Source: Desulfocucumis palustris
Lineage (GTDB): Bacteria > Bacillota > Desulfotomaculia > Desulfotomaculales > Desulfocucumaceae
DNA length: 64,000 bases
Direction of reading: 5' to 3'
NCBI RefSeq assembly: GCF_002933875.1
Contig: NZ_BFAV01000141.1
Span: forward strand, 1 to 64,000
The translations under genes were made by a program, and so were the position numbers. Below the pieces are notes generated by a model. The model was not told the DNA's origin, made no database searches, and saw only the letters and a list, made by a program, of their open reading frames with translations. Below, piece after piece: positions 26,822-35,058 of this stretch; within the stretch, counting starts at the first letter, position 1, and each line of letters starts with the position of its first letter.

Positions 26822-28075
26822 TTACAGCCTGGAAAAATCCAGGGTAGCGAAATAATCCTCTATTGTTTCGGCCCTGCGGATTACTTCCACACCACCGTTG
26901 GGTTTTAAGAGCAGTTCGGCGGACCTCAGCTTACCGTTGTAGTTAAACCCCATGGCATGCCCATGGGCGCCTGTGTCGTGAATCACAAGAATATCGCCGA
27001 TCTCAACCATCGGCAGTTTGCGGTTGATGGCGAATTTGTCGTTATTCTCGCAGAGGGAGCCGGTGACATCATATATATAACCGTGCGGCCAGTCCTCCTT
27101 GCCCATTACGGTGATGTGGTGATAGGCGCCGTAAATCCCCGGGCGCATCAGGTTGGACATACAGGCATTAAGCCCCACATAATTTTTGTATATTTCCTTT
27201 TTATGAATCACGGTGGCCGCCAGGTAGCCGTAAGGACCCGTTATCATCCTTCCGCTTTCCATGGCCAGCTTTAAGGGGTGCAGCCCGTTGGCCGCTATCT
27301 TCTTCTCATAGGCGTCCTTAATGCCGCGGCTGAGATAAAAAAGATCCACCGGTTCCTCTCCGGGACGGTACGGTATTCCTATGCCGCCGCCGAAATTGAC
27401 AAATTCCACCTTGATATCAAGGGTGCGGTAAATTTCCACCACCAGATCAAACATCATGTTGGCTGTTTCGATGAAATAATCCGGGTCCAGTTCGTTGGAT
27501 ATCACCATGGTGTGCAGGCCGAAACGTTTGACTCCCTTGTTTTGCATAATTTTATAGGCGTCCAGAAGCTGTTTCCGGGTCAGCCCGTATTTTGATTCCT
27601 CAGGGTTTCCAATGATGGCGTTGCCGCCCTCCCGAAGGGGGCCGGGGTTGTAACGGAAACAAATTACCTCCGGTATGCCGGCATGCCGCTCCAGATATTC
27701 AATGTGGCTGATATCGTCAAGATTTATGATGGCTCCCAGTTCCCTGGCTTTAATGAATTCTCCCGCCGGAGTGTCGTTCGAGGAAAACATTATTTCCTCT
27801 CCGTAAATACCGGCCCTCTCCGCAAGCAGCAACTCCGGCAGTGAGCTGCAGTCCGCGCCGAAGCCTTCTTCTTTCAAAATTTTCAATATATACGGATTGG
27901 GAGTGGCCTTAACAGCAAAAAATTCTTTAAATTCGGAAACCCATGAAAAGGCCTCCAGCAGTTTGCGGGCATTGGCCCGGATTGCCGCTTCATCGTAGAT
28001 ATGAAGGGGTGTGGGGTACTCTCTAATGATCTCCAGCAACTGTTCCCTGGTAAAAGGCAATCTTTTTTCCGACAT
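26822..28075 (-). CDS. lysA: Diaminopimelate decarboxylase (LysA family)
   Basis: This PLP enzyme of the alanine racemase-like fold III converts meso-diaminopimelate to L-lysine. In the 417-residue protein the PLP lysine lies in EFFAVKATPNP near residue 54. The phosphate-binding glycine loop is FVNFGGGIGIPY, and the substrate-binding C-terminal part has ESGRMITGPYG and the catalytic Cys in GSLCENND. EPGR is changed to ESGR, so substrate preference could differ. GGAGG lies 7 nt before the ATG. It forms a single-gene unit ended by a strong terminator. Confidence 0.85.
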   Translation of the reverse strand: MSEKRLPFTREQLLEIIREYPTPLHIYDEAAIRANARKLLEAFSWVSEFKEFFAVKATPNPYILKILKEEGFGADCSSLPELLLAERAGIYGEEIMFSSNDTPAGEFIKARELGAIINLDDISHIEYLERHAGIPEVICFRYNPGPLREGGNAIIGNPEESKYGLTRKQLLDAYKIMQNKGVKRFGLHTMVISNELDPDYFIETANMMFDLVVEIYRTLDIKVEFVNFGGGIGIPYRPGEEPVDLFYLSRGIKDAYEKKIAANGLHPLKLAMESGRMITGPYGYLAATVIHKKEIYKNYVGLNACMSNLMRPGIYGAYHHITVMGKEDWPHGYIYDVTGSLCENNDKFAINRKLPMVEIGDILVIHDTGAHGHAMGFNYNGKLRSAELLLKPNGGVEVIRRAETIEDYFATLDFSRL

Positions 28076-28562
28076 TAACAGTCCTCCAGAATAGTAAATT
28101 GTTTCGATGTCCTTCCGGACTTCAGGAGTTATAACTACTTATGAGACTGTTGCCAAACATACCCATTGGGCCGCGTAATCATTGCGCCAACCGCCGGCCA
28201 AGGCCCGGGAGTCGGTGGAAAACCGGCAAGAAACAACAATAACGGCAGAAATTCCGCGGCCGGCGGGCAGTAGCCCAAAGATTCCCGGCTGGAACCGGCC
28301 CGTCCACCATAATTACAGGGTTACGGCCCGGCACTTCCAGGCCGCCGCCCGCAACCGGTTTAAGCCGCTTTGGCGAAAGCTGTGGGAACGGCCACCTATT
28401 AATAGATTATATAGTCCAAATATGTATCAAAGCAACCCCAAATACCGCTACCAGACTGCGGCCGGGTATATAAGACACGGGGACACACCTCCGCGGTTTT
28501 GTCCTTTGTCCCTGCTTTCCCTTTTTAATTCCCCGGGGTAATGTCATAAAAAGTCTCTAACT
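28076..28562. other. Long intergenic stretch upstream of lysA, holding one inverted repeat-core copy
   Basis: About 485 bp without a convincing gene. A copy of the dispersed core lies at 28479-28491 as GGGGACACACCTC, the reverse complement of the units at 33-96. The GC-rich part (28190-28400) is full of short complementary segments. It could be a structured leader or the remnant of a lost gene, but no lysine-riboswitch pattern was recognised and the reading frames are broken. Confidence 0.5.
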
Positions 28563-29390
28563 TTACGGCGCCGGAGCGGGAATGTTATCAATCCCAATAA
28601 AAGTGCGCTTTCTTTTATTAAAAGCGGCTGTTTCCCTATACCCCGCGGCCTTTAGCAGCTCCAGCGCCAAATCAAATCCCCAGCCCACCTGCCCGGGTTT
28701 ATGCGCGTCGGAACCGGTGGTCACAGGAACCCCCATTTTACCGCACTCAATCAAAAAATCCCTGGCGGGATATATTTCCCCCACCGGGGCTCTCAGGCCG
28801 GCGGTGTTAACCTCCAGGCACACCCCCGACCCGGCAAGGATAAGGGCTGCCCTCCGGTATAATTCCAGCGGCGGCCTGCCCGGCCGGTAACCAAATTTTT
28901 TAATCAGGTCGGGGTGGGCGATAATATCGAATATGTCTGAACCGGCAGCCCGGCAGAGCTGGTCGAAGTAAAGCCCATAAATTTCATCAATGTTCCTGTT
29001 TTCATATTCATATACCAGCCCGGGATTGTCAAAGCCCCAGCCGTCTATATAGTGAACCGAGCCGATGATATAATCAAAGGGGTAGTTTGCTATGATTTCC
29101 TTTAACTGTTGCTCCCGGCCGGGTATATAATCCGCCTCCAGCCCCAGGCGGATATTGATATCCGGATTTTCCCCCCGCAGCCGGAGAACTTCTTCCACAT
29201 AGCGGGGCAGTTCATCCCCCGCCATGGCTAGGCCGGGGTCCCTCTCCCCCTCCGGCAGCCAGTACATGGGAACATGGTCCGCGAAACCGACCTCCGTCAG
29301 TCCCCGCTTACGGGCCTGGGCTACATATTCAGCCATATCTCCCTCAGCATGGCCGCAGCGGCTGGTATGCCAGTGGTAATCAGTCAGCAT
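28563..29390 (-). CDS. PHP-family histidinol-phosphatase (HisJ-like)
   Basis: The 275-residue protein has the polymerase-and-histidinol-phosphatase metal-binding motifs. These are DYHWHTSRCGHA at the N-terminus (HxH), FADHVP, LEADYIPG, IGSVHYIDGW, DIIAHPDLIKKFG and the C-terminal TGSDAHKPGQVG. It would dephosphorylate histidinol phosphate in histidine synthesis, although other PHP phosphoesterases share the pattern and no other his gene is near. Its start overlaps the end of the MetE-like gene by 11 bp, so the two are co-translated. Confidence 0.85.
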   Translation of the reverse strand: MLTDYHWHTSRCGHAEGDMAEYVAQARKRGLTEVGFADHVPMYWLPEGERDPGLAMAGDELPRYVEEVLRLRGENPDINIRLGLEADYIPGREQQLKEIIANYPFDYIIGSVHYIDGWGFDNPGLVYEYENRNIDEIYGLYFDQLCRAAGSDIFDIIAHPDLIKKFGYRPGRPPLELYRRAALILAGSGVCLEVNTAGLRAPVGEIYPARDFLIECGKMGVPVTTGSDAHKPGQVGWGFDLALELLKAAGYRETAAFNKRKRTFIGIDNIPAPAP

Positions 29391-30462
29391 TCCCCGCCAT
29401 CTCCTTTACCCTGTCGCTCACCTGGCGGGCGAGGCTGTATATCCGCTCCGCCAATTCCCTTTCCAGCAGGCCCGTGCCACAGGCCGGAGTAATCATGGAC
29501 TGGGCAAGCAACAGATTTCTGCCGATACCCCTCCGGCCCAATTCACCCCAGATATCCTCCAGCCTGGCCAGCAATGTGGAGGGATTTTCACCGTAAGCAT
29601 CGTCGCTGGTGGGTACGATGCCCCAGGCCATAACCCCTCCATTTTCAAGGTATTTTTTCAGACCCCGGGCGAAGGGCAGAAGCGAGGAGGCGAAGCTGTA
29701 GGCATCCAGGTTTATAATATCCAGGCTGCTTTCAAACAGTATGGACCAGTCGACGGCGTCACAGGAGTGAACCCCCGCCAGGGCGCCGGCCTGATGTATT
29801 TGCCGGAATATTTCATTTAAGTCCTCAATCACCATATCCCTGGTCAGGGTAATGTGGGTGGAGGTACCACAGGCGCCTATGGCGGGTTCATCCACAAAAA
29901 TTATAGCCGGCCGCCCCAGGGAAGCCAGCTCCTTTGCCTGCCACCGGGCGTGCATGGCCAGGGTTTTAATCAGCACGTCTTTCAATTGCTCCTGGTAATA
30001 GGCCAGATTTCCCCCGGCGTCCTTTAGCTGGAAACCTATGGTTAAAGGCCCGGCCAGATGTCCCTTGTAATACAAAGCCTCCCGGGAGGGATTTTGGCGA
30101 AAGTATTCCATATAAGCGAAAAAACCCGCCGCCGCTTCCCGGGGCAAGGCAAAGGCGTCAATAGACTTTTCGTCACCGCTCTCCGCCTGCAGGTATACGG
30201 TATAAAAATCGGTCAGCTTTTCCGGCCAGGAAGGGTTTTCAGTATCAAATACCGCGTTGTCCCCGGTAAGGGATATCAGTCCCGTATTAACCAGCGGAGT
30301 CAGGAATTGAAATACAAAACCCTCCCGGGCGCCCCTCCTGGGCAACTGGGGCCAGTGAGGCGCCTCGGGCATATTTTTAACAATTAACGGAAGGGCCGGT
30401 TGCGGCTCGGTAAAGGGCAGGCTGCCGATTCCAGTAATCAGCCCGGCCGGGGAAAATTTCAT
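29380..30462 (-). CDS. MetE C-terminal-like methyltransferase (UROD/MetE superfamily)
   Basis: The 360-residue protein resembles the catalytic half of cobalamin-independent methionine synthase. It has GIGSLPFTEP at the N-terminus and FVDEPAIGA mid-protein. Zinc-ligand candidates are HSCD near residue 230 and the Cys in TPACGTG near residue 330. It lacks the N-terminal MetE domain, as do stand-alone archaeal-type methionine synthases that use methylcorrinoid proteins; the actual methyl donor is unknown. The ATG at 30462 has GGAGGG 7 nt upstream. The frame is open further 5' but runs through repeat DNA and has no ribosome site. Confidence 0.82.
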   Translation of the reverse strand: MKFSPAGLITGIGSLPFTEPQPALPLIVKNMPEAPHWPQLPRRGAREGFVFQFLTPLVNTGLISLTGDNAVFDTENPSWPEKLTDFYTVYLQAESGDEKSIDAFALPREAAAGFFAYMEYFRQNPSREALYYKGHLAGPLTIGFQLKDAGGNLAYYQEQLKDVLIKTLAMHARWQAKELASLGRPAIIFVDEPAIGACGTSTHITLTRDMVIEDLNEIFRQIHQAGALAGVHSCDAVDWSILFESSLDIINLDAYSFASSLLPFARGLKKYLENGGVMAWGIVPTSDDAYGENPSTLLARLEDIWGELGRRGIGRNLLLAQSMITPACGTGLLERELAERIYSLARQVSDRVKEMAGNAD

Positions 30463-30546
30463 ACAAATCCCTCCGGTTAAATAAATAGTTCTAATATTAT
30501 ATCCCAGCATAGCAATGTCCGTAAATAAGCACGGAAAACATAAACC

Positions 30547-30619
30547 GGGGACATCCTCTAAAAGAGGTGCGTCCCCTGGCATACGTCGGGAACATTCCTC
30601 TGAAAGAGGTGTGTCCCCT
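30547..30619. repeat. Two tandem hairpin copies of the GAGGTGTGTCCCC element
   Basis: Unit 1 (30547-30577) pairs GGGGACATCCTC with GAGGTGCGTCCCC around a short loop. Unit 2 (30588-30619) pairs GGGAACATTCCTC with GAGGTGTGTCCCC. The right arms match the core found at 33-96, and the left arms are imperfect inverted copies. The whole lies between a terminator and the MetE-like gene. Confidence 0.8.
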
Positions 30620-30625
30620 GACCTA

Positions 30626-30658
30626 AAACAACCGGGCTTTTGTAAAGCCCGGTTGTTT
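30626..30658 (-). terminator. Strong terminator hairpin, 15-bp perfect stem
   Basis: AAACAACCGGGCTTT and AAAGCCCGGTTGTTT form a perfect stem around TGT. It lies 8 bp after the stop of the 38-codon membrane gene and should end the glucan-enzyme transcript. Symmetric A and T tails could let it work in both directions. Confidence 0.88.
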
Positions 30659-30665
30659 CTCCTTA

Positions 30666-30782
30666 TTAAAACAGTTTGCACAAACACACCACAAGAACAA
30701 TAATCAGCAGCAGCAAAAAGAAACCACCAACCACAATCACTACCACCGGGCTTCTCCAGTTTAATTTAACGGAATCGGACAT
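30666..30782 (-). CDS. Small single-span membrane protein (38 aa)
   Basis: A 38-codon gene starts at ATG behind a GGTGGAG ribosome site and stops just before a strong terminator. The product has a short polar N-terminus with VKLNW, then one long hydrophobic helix (about residues 11-35) rich in Val, Leu and Ile with two Cys near the end. It lies downstream of the GH57/GT4 enzyme and is probably on the same transcript. The family is not recognised; coding potential rests on the ribosome site, membrane pattern and terminator. A longer frame upstream lacks a start signal. Confidence 0.55.
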   Translation of the reverse strand: MSDSVKLNWRSPVVVIVVGGFFLLLLIIVLVVCLCKLF

Positions 30783-30852
30783 AGCTCTCCACCTTCTTTT
30801 TTCCACCATATTATGAACGGTAAGGCGGTTTAGCCACCGGAGAAATACATTT

Positions 30853-33636
30853 TTACCGGAGAGCGCCATGTTCGGCCAGGGCTTCCAGATACACCCTGCC
30901 GGTTTCGTAGGCAATGTGCTTCCAATCATATCTGGTTAACACTTTTTTCATTGCCCGGAGGGAAAATTTCCTGGCCAGCTCCTCGTTAATCAGCAGCTCA
31001 CAGGCAAAGCTGGCCAGTAAATCAGCCCTCCCGGGCGGCACTTTGTATCCTTCCACCCCATGCTCTATTATCTCCCCCAGGCCGCCGGTATCCGAAACGA
31101 TCATGGGCACCCCCGCGGCCATGGCCTCCAGGGCAACTATGCCGAAAGGCTCGTATATACTGGGAAACACGGCGAGATCCGCCCCGGCAAGTATTCTGTT
31201 CCTGCCGGTGTCGTCAACAAAACCTACGAATTTTACCCTGTGGTCAATCCCCAGATCCCGGGCTTTTTGTTTCAGTTCCTCTTCATAGGGCCCGCGTCCC
31301 GCCACCAGCAGGCACGCTTCCGGAATCTCGCGCAATATCAGGGGAAAAGCCTCCAGCAGAATTTGCAGGCCCTTTTCCGGTACCAGCCTGCCCAAAAAAA
31401 TTATATTTCCTTTACCTTCCGGGTTGCACCTGATAGCCTGTCCCCTGTCAATAACCAAATTTTCCATATTAACCCCGTTGGCAATTACCCTGATTTTATC
31501 CGGACCGGCCCCAAAAAGCTGGCTTACCTCCCGGGCCATGTAGGAACTGCAGCAAATAACCCTGTCCGCCCTGTTCACCAGGGAGTTTTCAATACTATTG
31601 ATGCTCTTTTGCAGATCCGAAAACAAACCCCGGTTACGGCCGTATTCAGTGGCATGAATGGTAACCACCAGGGGTATATCGGTGCCTGAGGCCATTGTCT
31701 CGGCGGCGTCCCTCACCAGCCAGTCGTGGGCATGGATCAGGTCGAAATAACCCCGTCCCAGCCCAATTTCCTCCGCTATTCCAACCATGCCGGCATTCAA
31801 TTGCTGCAGCCACTCAAGAAACTCCGACGCCGGGAGTTCGTCGGGGTTTACCCGGTGAACATGCACTCCCCTTTCAAACTGGTAAAGGGGAGTTTCCGCG
31901 GCGGGACAGGTGAGCACGTGAACCTCCAGCCCAAGGGAGGCCAGGGCCCCGGACAGGTCGTATACATGGCGGGACAGCCCCCCTACGGTTCGGGGAGGAT
32001 ACTCCCAGGACAATAATAAAACCCGCTTTAATTTATCCCGGAATATTTCCGGGCAAACCCTGTTATAACCGAATACCCTGTAATCAATTGACGGGAAAAT
32101 ATTATTCCGCCGTTCCAGCCCTATCAGCTGCTGTTCATCAATCCCCAGGGCTTCAATCTGCTCAACCAGTTTATTAAAATTGGCCAGGTGCATTTTAACC
32201 CTGGACGCGGCATACTGTACGGTGGTTTTTTGTTTAAGGATGAAGGCCCAGTCACTGCTCTGGGCCAACAGCAGCTCCCTGCCGGCTTGATTGAGCGCCC
32301 TCTCCGCCGGGCCCGTGGCCCCGGGATAGAGGTCGGCCAGTTCGGTCATTTTGGCCTCGGCCCTGTGCTGATGGCGGTAAATCCAATCGTTTTCCGGATT
32401 AAGCCAGACAAAGCTGTAGCCTTCCTCCCCCCAGCTGCTCATGGGAAGTTCGGCCTCCTGGTTTTCAGGATAGAGCCCCAGATAATCGCCGGGGGTTATC
32501 ATTTCCATCCCCTCGCCGCTTGCCGACTGCCGGCAGAGGTTCTCCAGCCACACCGGCCCCTCGTACCACCAGTGGCCAAAAAGTTCCGCATCATAGGGGG
32601 ATACCACCAGGGGCAGGCGGTCTTCCATAAACACCGAAGCTGTTTCAAACTGGCGCAGCCGGGCTTGCAAAAAATGCGCCGCGTGCTCAGCGGCCCTGGT
32701 CTCCGCCAGCCGGGGCGCGTAGGGCTTTTTATCGGCGCCGTCACCGGTGATACGGTAATATTTAAACCCCGTATCCACCCTTATACCGCCGGGTAGAGAG
32801 GGTTTCAGGTAGTCCATATCCAGGTCGTAACCAATGTCCCGGTAAAATTCCCGGTAATCCGGATGTCCGGGGTAGCCAATCCGCCTCTCCCAAACCTGCC
32901 GGGAACTCTCCGGATCCCGGCCGAAGGCCGCCACCCCGGAACGGCAGTGAAGGGGGGCATAAATGCCGTATTCCGGTCTGGGGCCGGCTCCCAGTATACC
33001 ATGGGTATCCACAAAGAAATATGCAACGCCGTATTCCTTCAACAGTTCATCAACGCCCTGTATGTATCCGCATTCAGGCAGCCAGAAACCCGGCGGGGTT
33101 TTACCGAAAATATTGTTAAAAATTTCGACTCCGTTGTGGATCTGTGCTCTCCTTGCCTCCGGCCGCTTGATTAAAGGCAGGTAGCCATGGGTGGCGCAGG
33201 TGGTTATAAGCTCTACCCTGCCCTCCAGCATCAGTTTCTTAAAAGGCAGGGTCAGGTCGCCCTGGTATTGCAAAAAGAAATCCCGGACCCCCTCCGCCCG
33301 GCGGAGGTACAATTCCGCCAGGGGCAAAAATATAGGGTCCCCGGAATTCCTGTGGCATTCCTTTTTGCCCAGACCGATCATTTTATCAATGTATGCAAGG
33401 TATCTCTGCTGCAATAAATTATCGGTCAGCATTGAAAGCAAAGGAGGAGAAAGGGATATGGTCAGACGGAATTCTACCCCTTCCCCGGACATGGTAAGCA
33501 TGGAATTAAGCAAAGGAATATAACAAGTGGTTATGGCTTCAAAAAGCCAGCGCTCTTCAAGGGCATCCTCATTTTCCGGGTCGCGCACGTAAGGCAGGTG
33601 GGCATGGAGAACCAGGGACAGATAACCTCGCGGCAT
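30853..33636 (-). CDS. Fused GH57 (DUF1957) alpha-glucan enzyme and GT4 glycosyltransferase
   Basis: The 927-residue protein joins two enzymes. Residues 1-520 are a GH57/DUF1957 1,4-alpha-glucan branching-type domain. HAHLPYVR is at the start, the presumed nucleophile Glu is in FWLPECGY near residue 188, and the acid/base Asp is in SPYDAELFGHWW near residue 349. From about 537 comes a GT-B fold GT4/GT5 glycosyltransferase with SWEYPPRTVGGLSRHV, NGVNMENL, FLGRLVPEKG and the donor-binding EPFGIVALEAMAAG. It probably elongates and branches a glycogen-like polymer. The ATG at 33636 has GAGGAG 8 nt upstream. The DUF4912 gene just upstream supports a carbohydrate role. Confidence 0.9.
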   Translation of the reverse strand: MPRGYLSLVLHAHLPYVRDPENEDALEERWLFEAITTCYIPLLNSMLTMSGEGVEFRLTISLSPPLLSMLTDNLLQQRYLAYIDKMIGLGKKECHRNSGDPIFLPLAELYLRRAEGVRDFFLQYQGDLTLPFKKLMLEGRVELITTCATHGYLPLIKRPEARRAQIHNGVEIFNNIFGKTPPGFWLPECGYIQGVDELLKEYGVAYFFVDTHGILGAGPRPEYGIYAPLHCRSGVAAFGRDPESSRQVWERRIGYPGHPDYREFYRDIGYDLDMDYLKPSLPGGIRVDTGFKYYRITGDGADKKPYAPRLAETRAAEHAAHFLQARLRQFETASVFMEDRLPLVVSPYDAELFGHWWYEGPVWLENLCRQSASGEGMEMITPGDYLGLYPENQEAELPMSSWGEEGYSFVWLNPENDWIYRHQHRAEAKMTELADLYPGATGPAERALNQAGRELLLAQSSDWAFILKQKTTVQYAASRVKMHLANFNKLVEQIEALGIDEQQLIGLERRNNIFPSIDYRVFGYNRVCPEIFRDKLKRVLLLSWEYPPRTVGGLSRHVYDLSGALASLGLEVHVLTCPAAETPLYQFERGVHVHRVNPDELPASEFLEWLQQLNAGMVGIAEEIGLGRGYFDLIHAHDWLVRDAAETMASGTDIPLVVTIHATEYGRNRGLFSDLQKSINSIENSLVNRADRVICCSSYMAREVSQLFGAGPDKIRVIANGVNMENLVIDRGQAIRCNPEGKGNIIFLGRLVPEKGLQILLEAFPLILREIPEACLLVAGRGPYEEELKQKARDLGIDHRVKFVGFVDDTGRNRILAGADLAVFPSIYEPFGIVALEAMAAGVPMIVSDTGGLGEIIEHGVEGYKVPPGRADLLASFACELLINEELARKFSLRAMKKVLTRYDWKHIAYETGRVYLEALAEHGALR

Positions 33637-33695
33637 ACTACCCACTCCTCTTGAATAAGTCTATTTAATCTCCGGTTACATTGCAAAAAACACAA

Positions 33696-34208
33696 CTAGA
33701 TGGAAATACCCGCGTAAAATGGCATGGTCGACAGTACTTCCTTCACCGTCATTACAAATGCTTCCTTTTTAAGTGAAGGCTGCTGCCTTTTTGAGAAAGA
33801 TTTCTGGAAGGCGTTGGCTGTTATTTTGGTTTTGGCGGCAAGTTCAAACCTGGTTACCGGTAAAGCAGGAGTATGCACGGGGTTGGAGCGGAGAACCGGT
33901 AAAAACTCACCGTCATTTCGCAGGAAACCCACTTCGCAGTAATAGTCCTGGTCAGAGCCGACCCCGCTAAAATACCAGTTAGTATTGAATGGAGGCAGCT
34001 GTATTTCTTCCACCGGGGACTGCTGGCCCGCAGCGGCATCCCGGCCGGAAAAACGGTACAGCCTCAAAACGGCTTTTCCCTTTTTGTTAACCGTTGCCCA
34101 GTGGCTGTCCGACAGCTCCCAGTAAACAAAAACAGTATCCGGGCCTTGAACCATCAATGTCATAACATCTTCATTGTAGCTTCCGGGAAGATATGTTTTA
34201 TCAACCAT
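33696..34208 (-). CDS. DUF4912 domain protein, putative carbohydrate-associated
   Basis: The 170-residue protein shows the DUF4912 pattern TLMVQGPDTVFVYWELSD at the N-terminus, a beta-rich middle with VLRLYR and the C-terminal part of the domain with YYCEVGFLRNDGEFLPVLRSN. The fold is thought to resemble carbohydrate-binding or glucan-enzyme accessory modules. It precedes the GH57/GT4 gene by 59 bp on the same strand, a pairing that suggests a shared glucan pathway. The ATG at 34208 sits 6 nt after GGTGGTG; the ATG at 34223 has no ribosome site. Confidence 0.82.
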   Translation of the reverse strand: MVDKTYLPGSYNEDVMTLMVQGPDTVFVYWELSDSHWATVNKKGKAVLRLYRFSGRDAAAGQQSPVEEIQLPPFNTNWYFSGVGSDQDYYCEVGFLRNDGEFLPVLRSNPVHTPALPVTRFELAAKTKITANAFQKSFSKRQQPSLKKEAFVMTVKEVLSTMPFYAGISI

Positions 34209-34259
34209 CGCAGTCACCACCATTTCTTAACATATATACTAATTGATGGAACAACATAA

Positions 34260-34288
34260 ATATTATCACATGTCCGGCCCTGATTCAA
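34260..34288 (-). promoter_or_regulatory. Candidate sigma-A promoter of the DUF4912-glucan operon
   Basis: On the minus strand TTGAAT (34283-34288) and TAATAT (34260-34265) are separated by exactly 17 bp, about 52 bp before the DUF4912 start. The rest of the 318-bp gap to fur is AT-rich and holds only the fur terminator. Confidence 0.5.
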
Positions 34289-34500
34289 CGAGACTTTTAA
34301 CTAATCTGATGATAACAAAAACAACCGGTAAATACCATATGGGAAAAAAGCTGAAAATCTTTTTATATTCAGCGACAACGCGGTAAAATAAGCAATTTTG
34401 CATTTATTGGAGCTAATTATAACATTTGAATATAACGAATATATAAACATATATTAAATGGCTATTAAGAATTTATTATAAATTGTTACATTTCCCCGGG

Positions 34501-34528
34501 ACAAAAAAAACCGGGTCAGACCCGGTTT
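34501..34528 (-). terminator. Rho-independent terminator of fur
   Basis: AAACCGGGT and ACCCGGTTT (34508-34528) form a 9-bp stem with a CAG loop, followed on the minus strand by a T-run. The stem overlaps the stop codon of fur, so termination is immediate. Confidence 0.88.
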
Positions 34529-34979
34529 ATTTGTTTATCTTTTCCGTGCATTCCCTGCACGTGCCAAATATTTTCAGCTGGTGATTTTCAATTTTAAAAT
34601 CATGTTCCTTACTAACCCTGGTTTCCAGGTCCTCCAACAAATCTTCATTCACTTCTATTATCTTACCGCAGCGGGTGCAGATTAAATGATGGTGGTGATG
34701 GCCGTCGGTGCCCGAACTGCAGAATTCGTATCTCTTCCGGCCGTCGCCAAAGTCTATGCTGTGAATTATGTCAAAAAGCAGAAAAAGCTCCAGGGTCCTG
34801 TATACCGTCGCCAAGCCAACATCCGGAGCCCTTTTCTTCACCAGATTATATACCTCTTCCGCGCTAAGATGCTTGTCTTTATTCTCCAGCAGCACCCTGA
34901 GAATATGCTCCCTCCGGGAAGTCAGCTTATATTCCCCGGCTCTTAGCTTCTCCTCAACATCGGCAATAACTCTCTTCAT
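34527..34979 (-). CDS. fur: Fur-family ferric uptake regulator
   Basis: This dimeric metal-responsive repressor has 150 residues. A winged-helix domain (about 1-80) contains TSRREHILRVLLENKDKHLSAEEVY and the recognition segment VGLATVYRTLELF. The dimerisation domain has a HHHHHLICTRCGKIIEV metal region and two CxxC pairs (CTRC and CREC) that bind structural zinc. The histidine-rich stretch and a nearby Fur box on feoAB favour Fur over PerR or Zur. The ATG at 34979 follows GGGGTG; an upstream in-frame ATG overlaps the promoter and is rejected. Confidence 0.88.
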   Translation of the reverse strand: MKRVIADVEEKLRAGEYKLTSRREHILRVLLENKDKHLSAEEVYNLVKKRAPDVGLATVYRTLELFLLFDIIHSIDFGDGRKRYEFCSSGTDGHHHHHLICTRCGKIIEVNEDLLEDLETRVSKEHDFKIENHQLKIFGTCRECTEKINK

Positions 34980-35010
34980 ATTGTCACCCCTGGAACACCT
35001 TTGTAGAATA

Positions 35011-35039
35011 AGTATACTGGGGGGGAAAATATCTGTCAA
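35011..35039 (-). promoter_or_regulatory. Sigma-A promoter of fur
   Basis: A consensus -35 TTGACA (35034-35039) and a near-consensus -10 TATACT (35011-35016) are spaced by exactly 17 bp, with the fur ATG about 25 bp after the expected start site. Confidence 0.78.
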
Positions 35040-35058
35040 TTGAGATAATGCCCATTAT

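Noticed and set aside
28207-28400. Plus-strand pieces resembling a cobalamin riboswitch (GGTG with CCGG pairing, and CCCGCAACC)
   Set aside because: The pieces are about 120 nt further apart than in the known class, the final conserved box is absent, and no plus-strand gene follows.
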